A DNA stretch of 5,658 bases from Lentisphaerota bacterium (GTDB lineage: Bacteria > Verrucomicrobiota > Kiritimatiellia > RFP12 > UBA3636). Below, one piece after another: positions 1-5,266 of this stretch. Every line of letters begins with the position of its first letter. The first letter of the stretch is position 1. The notes below the pieces were generated by a model. It was not told the origin of the DNA. It saw nothing but the letters and a program-made list of their open reading frames with translations, and did no database searches. The position numbers and the translations under genes were made by a program. The stretch covers positions 1 to 5,658 of the forward strand of contig JAAZFF010000140.1 in assembly GCA_012511845.1 (NCBI GenBank), written 5' to 3'.

Positions 1-2
1 TG

Positions 3-1166
3 CGTTACTCCTCTCCACCGCCGCAGAATCGTCGTATAAGGCCATCATTCAAACGCAGGGTATTTTTCATCACCGGCGGGGTTGTTGCCGTTATCTTGCG
101 CTTTGCCACTGTACCATGGCGACGCTGGCTTAAACGCAAATATGGCGCCAACCGAGTTTTCATATACGAACCATACGGCATGGGTGATGTACTTGCTTTG
201 CAGCCGCTCATAATATCCCACCTGAAAGCGGGAGCGGAAGTCGTTCTTGCAGCCCGACCGGAATGGGCTGAAATAATTCCTCCGCACCCGAAGTTTACTT
301 TTCTGCCCCTCAATCAGAAATATGCAGCACATGATCACAAAAAGAAAAAATATACCGACTTTCTTACCGCCGCTGCAACAATGCGACCCTACGCAAGAGG
401 CGCACGTGGAATAGACGTGCGCGGCGACGTACGAAGTATCGTGCTGATGTACCTCGCCGGATGTGGCAGAGTCTACACCCTGCCACGATATTTTACAGCA
501 AACGACAGCCTCGTGCTGCCTCTTGCAGCGCACAGGGTAAAGCTGGAGAAAAATGTAAGCCGCCGATTACTGAATCGCTCGTTCGCACCTGAGGATGTTG
601 ACTACCGCCGCACAACTGTAACACACCTGGCACGCATGATTAACGTGCCCTCAGACAGCGGACGCGTAGGGCTTATCCCGATGACGCCATGGATCGGCAA
701 GCACTGGTTCCCTGAATTCTGGCGCGAAATAATTATCCAACTGCGGTTGGAAAATTTTGATCCCGTAATTCTTTGCGGTCCTTACGAAGTTGATGCCGCA
801 CTTGAAGCCACCGCAGCCGGAGACCTCAACATAGAGTGTCTCGAATGCGATTCAGTATCACGCTGGGTAACAGAACTTGCAAAATGCGGTCCCGTAATAT
901 CTGTCAATACTGGTCCGATGCATCTCGCTGATGCACTTGATAAACCTCTCGTTGTAATCGAGGGAAGCAGCCGCCTTCCCCTGTGGGCGCCTGAAGGCGA
1001 ACGCTCGTTTGTAGTTCATCGTCAGGACGTGGTAAAGTGTGCACCCTGCCACCAGGTGGGAGACACCTTTGAATGCGAGCGGCAGTGTATGGCGATGATA
1101 CGCCCTCATGATGTGCTGGCGGCATTGCAGATAGTAATTAAAAGATCTTCCGATGATTTGAGTTGA
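3..1166 (+). CDS. Glycosyltransferase family 9 protein (heptosyltransferase-like), 5' end probably outside the window
   Basis: Probable GT-B glycosyltransferase of family GT9, which transfers heptose or a related sugar from an ADP-sugar to lipid A-core or a similar surface glycan at the cytoplasmic face of the inner membrane. Numbering from the TTG at 96, the N-terminal nucleotide-fold motif YGMGDVLALQP lies at 27-37 with Asp31 at the position of the GT9 catalytic base. MTPWIGKHWFPEFW (196-209) matches the mid-protein Lys/Trp motif. The signature NTGPMHLADAL begins at Asn271, where many family members have Asp. A Cys cluster follows (Cys315, 318, 327, 331), as in many GT9 proteins. The first in-frame start codon is TTG at 96, which has no good ribosome site. 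The frame is open to base 3 and encodes a basic then hydrophobic stretch (KRRVFFITGGVVAVIL), so the true start may be upstream and include a membrane anchor. Family is sure; donor and acceptor are unknown. Confidence 0.93.
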   Translation, partial: RYSSPPPQNRRIRPSFKRRVFFITGGVVAVILRFATVPWRRWLKRKYGANRVFIYEPYGMGDVLALQPLIISHLKAGAEVVLAARPEWAEIIPPHPKFTFLPLNQKYAAHDHKKKKYTDFLTAAATMRPYARGARGIDVRGDVRSIVLMYLAGCGRVYTLPRYFTANDSLVLPLAAHRVKLEKNVSRRLLNRSFAPEDVDYRRTTVTHLARMINVPSDSGRVGLIPMTPWIGKHWFPEFWREIIIQLRLENFDPVILCGPYEVDAALEATAAGDLNIECLECDSVSRWVTELAKCGPVISVNTGPMHLADALDKPLVVIEGSSRLPLWAPEGERSFVVHRQDVVKCAPCHQVGDTFECERQCMAMIRPHDVLAALQIVIKRSSDDLS

Positions 1167-1187
1167 GGTATCCGATTGTGTTATAAT
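1158..1187 (+). promoter_or_regulatory. Sigma70-like promoter for the phosphoesterase-mnmE pair
   Basis: A perfect -10 hexamer TATAAT lies at 1182-1187. An 18-bp spacer separates it from TTGAGT at 1158-1163, which matches four of six -35 positions. The -35 box overlaps the last codons of the glycosyltransferase gene. Predicted transcription would start near 1194, leaving a leader of about 40 nt before the ATG at 1233. The 6-bp inverted repeat GATTGT (1174-1179) / ACAATC (1206-1211) brackets the -10 and start site and could be an operator. Prediction is from sequence only. Confidence 0.55.
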
Positions 1188-1232
1188 AATGCGTCAAATT
1201 GGTAAACAATCAGAACATGGTTTATAGATAAG

Positions 1233-2783
1233 ATGCGTTATGCAATAGTCTCGGATATTCATGCGAACCTGCCTGCATGGAAAACAGTACTTGCGGACAT
1301 TTCGTTGCGCAATGTTGACCGGATTATTTGTCTGGGTGATACAGTGGGTTATGGTCCTGAGCCTGCTGAAACGCTAAAATCCGTGTACGAACACGTGCAT
1401 CTGATGGTTCTGGGAAATCACGATGCCGTTGTAGCCGGTCGTATGAGTCGCAATGGCTTTAACTTCAGGGCACAGCAGATGATTGCCTGGACATCGCATC
1501 AGCTTGGCAGCAAAGCCCGATCATTTTTTGCCGAACTGCCGCTCGTACTCAAGGGAAGCAATTTCCGGTGCGCACATGGGGGCTTCAGGGATCCGGCTGT
1601 TTTCGACTACGTCGAAACTCCGGAAGAAGCTCTCGAATCCTTTCAGGCTGTTGACGAACAAATTCTTTTCTGCGGACATAGTCACAACGCCGGACTTTTC
1701 GTAATAGGCGACAGCGGAACAGCCCACTGGATAGAGCCACAGGACTTTATTATAGAGGAGAACAAGCGCTACATAGTAAATGTCGGTTCTGTGGGATCCC
1801 CCCGCGATGGCAATCCGCGCGCATCGTACGTTGTTTTCGACGAAACAGCGCAATCTATCGAATTTCATCGAACATCGTACGATTTCGGAGCCTTCAAGGT
1901 GGCGGCAGCAAAAGCCGGACTTACTGCTGATGTAGTCCCCATGCTACGCAGCAGAGCCGTTTCTGGCACCAGCTCTGTGCGTGAAGCTCTCGATTTTTCT
2001 CCTGAAACAGGACAAAGGGCTGAGGCAAAGGTCGTCGAAACCGACGTCACTACGCTGATAAAAAAGAGTACTGCTAAATGGAAGTGGCTGACCCTGGCAG
2101 CTGTATGTCTGTCAGTGGCAATTACCATCATCGCAATCTACATCTACACGCAAAAAAAGCCAACCGTAGTGGTGGGTCAGATCCCTGTGGCATATCCTCC
2201 GAAGCGCGTTGCACCCGCTTCAGGAATATCCCTTACAGGCACAGACTCCAACTGGCTCCCTGTTTTCTCCCCCCGCCTTGATGCCTACGGGGACTTCAAC
2301 TCTGAACCGTACAGGGTTCTGCTGGAAGATTCCAGATACCAGTCCGTAGAATCACATCATATACCGGGGCGTCATGGCTTGTGCATAGTTCTGAAAAGCG
2401 AAAACATGTATGCAAACACCGTCCTGGAAGCACCTGATCTGCGATGCCCCTCAGGCACTAAACTGGAAGTAATCTCAAAAGCTGCTTTTTCCGATGACTT
2501 CAGCGGAGCTCTTGCTGTAAGTGTATGGCTGCTGCGTAAAAATGCAAATAATGAACTCGTGCAGGATCAGTTGCTGAAAACATCAAACTATCAAAACCAG
2601 GTGGGACTCAGAGATGTCAACTTGCCTGCAGTACTTCGTGGTCTGCCAAACTCCCGGGGCTGGTGGATTGCCCGGGGTACCACAGATACTTTGCCGGGAA
2701 ATGATTCTTTTGTACGAATAACAGTAAGCGGCAACTTCAAGGGCACCGTAACTATAGCCGGCATTTCTGCCAGACCAAAATAG
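1233..2783 (+). CDS. Membrane-anchored calcineurin-like metallophosphoesterase with an extra C-terminal domain
   Basis: A 516-residue protein in three parts. Residues 1-225 are a metallophosphoesterase (YfcE/Metallophos_2-like) domain with every metal-ligand motif visible: DIHAN (Asp8, His10), GDTVGYGP (Asp36), GNHD (Asn62, His63), CAHGG (His115) and GHSH (His149, His151). NVGSVGSPRDGNPRASY (183-199) is also typical of the family. Residues 226-283 are a polar linker. Residues 284-305 form one transmembrane helix preceded by lysines (KKSTAKWK), so the positive-inside rule puts the enzyme in the cytoplasm. Residues 310-516 would then be periplasmic; they are rich in predicted beta strands and hold two cysteines (384, 405) that could form a disulfide. 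I do not recognise this domain; a jelly-roll fold is a guess. Family members act on phosphomono- or diesters; the substrate here is unknown. The ATG at 1233 starts just before DIHAN but has no clear Shine-Dalgarno. mnmE follows 7 nt after the stop. Confidence 0.93.
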   Translation: MRYAIVSDIHANLPAWKTVLADISLRNVDRIICLGDTVGYGPEPAETLKSVYEHVHLMVLGNHDAVVAGRMSRNGFNFRAQQMIAWTSHQLGSKARSFFAELPLVLKGSNFRCAHGGFRDPAVFDYVETPEEALESFQAVDEQILFCGHSHNAGLFVIGDSGTAHWIEPQDFIIEENKRYIVNVGSVGSPRDGNPRASYVVFDETAQSIEFHRTSYDFGAFKVAAAKAGLTADVVPMLRSRAVSGTSSVREALDFSPETGQRAEAKVVETDVTTLIKKSTAKWKWLTLAAVCLSVAITIIAIYIYTQKKPTVVVGQIPVAYPPKRVAPASGISLTGTDSNWLPVFSPRLDAYGDFNSEPYRVLLEDSRYQSVESHHIPGRHGLCIVLKSENMYANTVLEAPDLRCPSGTKLEVISKAAFSDDFSGALAVSVWLLRKNANNELVQDQLLKTSNYQNQVGLRDVNLPAVLRGLPNSRGWWIARGTTDTLPGNDSFVRITVSGNFKGTVTIAGISARPK

Positions 2784-2790
2784 ATATATC

Positions 2791-4200
2791 ATGGAATTGT
2801 TTTACGATAACAGCACGATAACAGCCATATGTACGGCTCCAGGGATGGCAGGCATTTCAATAGTGCGGCTTTCGGGAGCTGATGCCTACCCGATAGCAGA
2901 TGCCTTCTGCAAAAACTCCCCGATATTGCCATCGGCAATGGCTCCCGGCACATTCCGGCTTTTTCACCTGCGCGATCCGTCCGATGCTTCTCCTATTGAT
3001 GAAGCGATAGTACTCGCCTTCCGTGCACCAAACAGCTACACGGGCGAAGATGTAATCGAGTTTCAGATTCATGGCGGCAGAATATCTGCAACGCGTGTCA
3101 TGAAGGGTCTTATCCACTGCGGTGCACGTCCCGCCGAACCGGGAGAGTTTTCAAAAAGAGCATTTTTAAACGGTCGAATGGATTTGAGCGAGGCGGAAGC
3201 CGTAATAGATATTATAAGTGCACAATCAGAACGTGCCGGCCGTGCAGCAGCTGAGCAGCTCGAAGGTTCCCTTGGCAGACGCGTGAACGCCTGTTATGAC
3301 GAACTCATGACTATATGTGCTGATGTGGAAGCATCTCTTGATTTTGCCGACTACGAATCTACCGGAATTCTGGAGGAGGTTGATGTCACTGCACGCATAA
3401 GTGATATCCGATCTAATCTTGAAAAATTGGCAGCAACCTGGCGAGAAGGGATCCTCCTGAGAGAAGGCGCACTCGTTGTGCTGAGCGGCATCCCCAATTC
3501 CGGCAAATCCACACTTTTCAATGCAATGCTCGGTGCCTTCAGATCTATCGTTACCGATATCCCCGGCACAACACGCGATTCCATCGAAGAGGCCATGCTG
3601 CTCAACGGAATCCCCCTGCGGATAACAGACACGGCAGGATTACGCGACTCCGACGGCATCGTTGAGCGAATCGGTATCGACAGGGCTAAGAAACTTATTG
3701 CCAACGCTGATGTAAATCTAAGGATAATAGACATGACGGCAGAAATCGAGCCGCAACTTTCATGGATAGACGACACCGCGGCAGACCCGCTGAAAACAAT
3801 TGCAGTCCTTAATAAAAGCGACATTGCCCCGCGTGACAGAGTGTCCACCCTGCCACAGGAACTGGCAGCAAAAGACTTTACAACTGTGATTGTATCAGCA
3901 AAAACAGGAGCCGGAATAGATGAGCTGAAAGCAGCAATGACGAAAAAGATCTGCGACGACCTGCCTGATGAAGGTGGACAGGATGTGGCAGTGTCTACAC
4001 GCCACCACACCCTGTTGAAGGAGGGGATCGAAGCGCTTGATGAAGCACTTGAGCTTTATAAGCATGATGCTGAAAACGCAGCCGTTTTCTGCGCCCAATC
4101 CCTACGCAGAGCAGCTGAGAGCATAGGCGAGATTACGGGACGAACATATTCGGAAGATTTGCTTGATATAATCTTCTCCAGATTCTGCATAGGAAAATGA
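2791..4200 (+). CDS. mnmE: tRNA uridine-5-carboxymethylaminomethyl modification GTPase MnmE (TrmE)
   Basis: MnmE is a cytoplasmic dimeric GTPase that works with MnmG to add the carboxymethylaminomethyl (or aminomethyl) group to C5 of wobble uridine 34 in certain tRNAs, using a tetrahydrofolate one-carbon donor. The 469 residues are full length for the family. The N-terminal folate-binding domain starts TITAICTAPGMAGISIVRLSG (8-28) and holds NSYTGEDVIEFQIHGG (81-96). The helical domain begins around RAFLNGRMDLSEAEAV (123-138). The inserted G domain has the P-loop GIPNSGKST (233-241), the G2 motif TTRD (260-263), DTAG (280-283), NKSD (341-344) and SAK (369-371). The C-terminus RFCIGK (464-469) carries the invariant Cys466 needed for modification. 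The ATG at 2791 fits the usual family start, though no purine-rich ribosome site precedes it. The 7-nt gap from the phosphoesterase suggests cotranscription. Nothing is truncated or missing. Confidence 0.98.
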   Translation: MELFYDNSTITAICTAPGMAGISIVRLSGADAYPIADAFCKNSPILPSAMAPGTFRLFHLRDPSDASPIDEAIVLAFRAPNSYTGEDVIEFQIHGGRISATRVMKGLIHCGARPAEPGEFSKRAFLNGRMDLSEAEAVIDIISAQSERAGRAAAEQLEGSLGRRVNACYDELMTICADVEASLDFADYESTGILEEVDVTARISDIRSNLEKLAATWREGILLREGALVVLSGIPNSGKSTLFNAMLGAFRSIVTDIPGTTRDSIEEAMLLNGIPLRITDTAGLRDSDGIVERIGIDRAKKLIANADVNLRIIDMTAEIEPQLSWIDDTAADPLKTIAVLNKSDIAPRDRVSTLPQELAAKDFTTVIVSAKTGAGIDELKAAMTKKICDDLPDEGGQDVAVSTRHHTLLKEGIEALDEALELYKHDAENAAVFCAQSLRRAAESIGEITGRTYSEDLLDIIFSRFCIGK

Positions 4201-4203
4201 GAA

Positions 4204-4231
4204 TGCCGGGACCGCAGGGCAGAGCCCGGCA
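4204..4231. terminator. Hairpin between convergent genes, possible bidirectional terminator
   Basis: TGCCGGG (4204-4210) pairs perfectly with CCCGGCA (4225-4231) around a 14-nt loop, beginning 4 bases after the mnmE stop. On the plus strand no T-run follows, so it is not a textbook intrinsic terminator for mnmE. On the minus strand the hairpin is followed by the T-rich TTCTCATTTTCC, so it fits better as the end of the esterase transcript, 35 nt past that gene's stop. Confidence 0.45.
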
Positions 4232-4254
4232 AGCCGTACTGTGCCACTCAAGAT

Positions 4255-4270
4255 CTACCCACTGATCACC
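4255..4270 (+). repeat. Copy 1 of a 16-bp intergenic motif (CTRCCCACTGWYCACY)
   Basis: CTACCCACTGATCACC. It shares the 12-mer CCCACTGATCAC exactly with the copy at 5506-5521. It overlaps the 3' end of the esterase gene, whose TGA stop (minus strand, 4268-4266) lies inside the motif. Confidence 0.6.
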
Positions 4271-5030
4271 CTATCGCCGTGGTACGTTTGGCTTCGGTGC
4301 AGAGCGGCAGCCATTCAAGAACGTGTTTTATCTGCTCGTCCCACACGTCCCAGCTATGACCGCCGGATCCTTCAGAATATTCAATGGGCAGACCTGCTTT
4401 TGCGGAGTACTCACGAAATTCCTGATTATCTCCGTAAAGATGATCCTCCGTTCCGCAGAACTGATAGAGCTTGGGGAGTTTTTCCTCCGGCGTCTCTGCA
4501 ATCAGTTTGTCGACAGATGCGTACATGTCGTCGGGCGTGCCGGATACACCGTCGCCGAATATGGCTTTGAATTCCGGGCTCTGCTCACGTCTGTTTACAT
4601 TGAAAACTGCGGACAGGGCGGCACCGGCAGCGTAGCGTCCGGGCAGGTTGATGGCTATTTTGAATGCGCCGTATCCGCCCATGGAAAGTCCGGCAATAAA
4701 ACGTTCGCTGCGCTCGCCCGACAGCGGGAAAAATGTTTCCATGAGGTTGGGAAGTTCCTCCGATATGTATGTGAAATACGCTCGCCCCGATTTCATGTCG
4801 GTGTAGAAAGATCTGTGCCCATTCGGCATTACAATCGCCAGGTAGTACTTTGATGCGTAGCGTTCAATGGACGTTCTACGCTGCCAGATCGTGTGGTCAT
4901 CCGAAAGCCCATGTAAAAGATAGAGCGTGGGCATTTTTCGTGCCGGGTCAGGTCTGTCCGGAAGAATTACATCAGCGCTCGATTGCATTCCCAGGACATC
5001 GGAGTAAAAATTTGAGTGGAATAATGCCAT
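4266..5030 (-). CDS. EstA/S-formylglutathione hydrolase-like serine esterase (PF00756 family)
   Basis: A 254-residue alpha/beta hydrolase of the putative esterase family, close in layout to tributyrin esterase EstA of Gram-positive bacteria and to S-formylglutathione hydrolases. The N-terminus MALFHSNFYSDVLGMQSSAD is characteristic. LYLLHGLSDDHTIW (37-50) supplies the oxyanion loop. The nucleophile is Ser116 in GLSMGGYGAFK, the acid is probably Asp196 in GTEDHLYGDN, and the histidine is His225 in GGHSWDVWDE. There is no signal peptide, so it should be cytoplasmic. Such enzymes remove short acyl groups such as acetate from sugars or esters; the substrate here cannot be told. The frame stays open upstream to 5270, but I choose the ATG at 5030: the family N-terminus begins there, AGAAAG sits 8 nt upstream as a weak ribosome site, and the upstream 80 codons run through repeats and a possible promoter. 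It is convergent with mnmE and seems to be transcribed alone. Confidence 0.95.
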   Translation of the reverse strand: MALFHSNFYSDVLGMQSSADVILPDRPDPARKMPTLYLLHGLSDDHTIWQRRTSIERYASKYYLAIVMPNGHRSFYTDMKSGRAYFTYISEELPNLMETFFPLSGERSERFIAGLSMGGYGAFKIAINLPGRYAAGAALSAVFNVNRREQSPEFKAIFGDGVSGTPDDMYASVDKLIAETPEEKLPKLYQFCGTEDHLYGDNQEFREYSAKAGLPIEYSEGSGGHSWDVWDEQIKHVLEWLPLCTEAKRTTAIG

Positions 5031-5059
5031 TGTGATGACTTTCTGTTTGGGATGAGTTG

Positions 5060-5084
5060 TGTTGTTGCCAATAATACAACAACA
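5060..5084. repeat. Perfect 8-bp inverted repeat over the esterase promoter, possible operator
   Basis: TGTTGTTG (5060-5067) and CAACAACA (5077-5084) are exact inverted copies separated by 9 nt. The 9-nt centre contains the candidate minus-strand -10 box TATTAT. The arms lie 30-54 bp upstream of the esterase ATG. This arrangement is what a repressor site or a 5'-leader hairpin would look like; no regulator gene is in the window. Confidence 0.5.
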
Positions 5085-5099
5085 TGCAGCAGAATTGAA
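5071..5099 (-). promoter_or_regulatory. Candidate promoter of the esterase gene
   Basis: Read on the minus strand, TTCAAT (5099-5094) and TATTAT (5076-5071) are separated by 17 bp. The -10 matches five of six consensus positions and the -35 only three. Transcription would start near 5064, giving a leader of about 34 nt. The spacing and the AT-rich setting between GC-rich flanks support it; the -35 is weak. Confidence 0.4.
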
Positions 5100-5122
5100 G
5101 AATAAAGAATGGCAAGCCGGGC

Positions 5123-5138
5123 AGTGGACAGTGGGCAG
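5123..5138 (-). repeat. Copy 3 of the 16-bp intergenic motif, inverted
   Basis: On the minus strand this reads CTGCCCACTGTCCACT, identical to the copy at 5506-5521 at 14 of 16 positions. It continues into a partial second unit CACTGCCC (minus strand, 5126-5119). It lies upstream of the candidate esterase promoter. Confidence 0.5.
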
Positions 5139-5171
5139 CTTGCTCATGCGCCGCAGGTAGAGCTGGTTTCT

Positions 5172-5195
5172 CCCGGCTTCGAATCCTACGCCGGG
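5172..5195. repeat. GC-rich stem-loop in the esterase upstream region
   Basis: CCCGGC (5172-5177) pairs with GCCGGG (5190-5195) around the 12-nt loop TTCGAATCCTAC. The loop contains TTCGAATC, which resembles a tRNA T-loop, but the 12-nt loop and absence of the other arms exclude a tRNA. Confidence 0.4.
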
Positions 5196-5266
5196 GCAAG
5201 CCGCAAACTGCCGTGGGGTATACGTGCCTGGGAGCCCTGAGCGCCAGCTCGGGTGGTGAGCTTGCG

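Noticed and set aside
45..533. A 162-codon minus-strand frame opposite the glycosyltransferase
   Set aside because: The plus strand encodes the conserved GT9 fold here; the cysteine-rich antisense translation looks random.
3351..4010. A 219-codon minus-strand frame inside mnmE
   Set aside because: It lies opposite a fully conserved gene, and its serine- and arginine-rich translation is a reverse-complement shadow.
4323..4853. A 176-codon plus-strand frame inside the esterase
   Set aside because: It is antisense to all catalytic motifs of a convincing gene and matches no family I know.
5163..5203. tRNA gene suggested by TTCGAATCC
   Set aside because: The loop is 12 nt, and there is no acceptor, D or anticodon arm around it.
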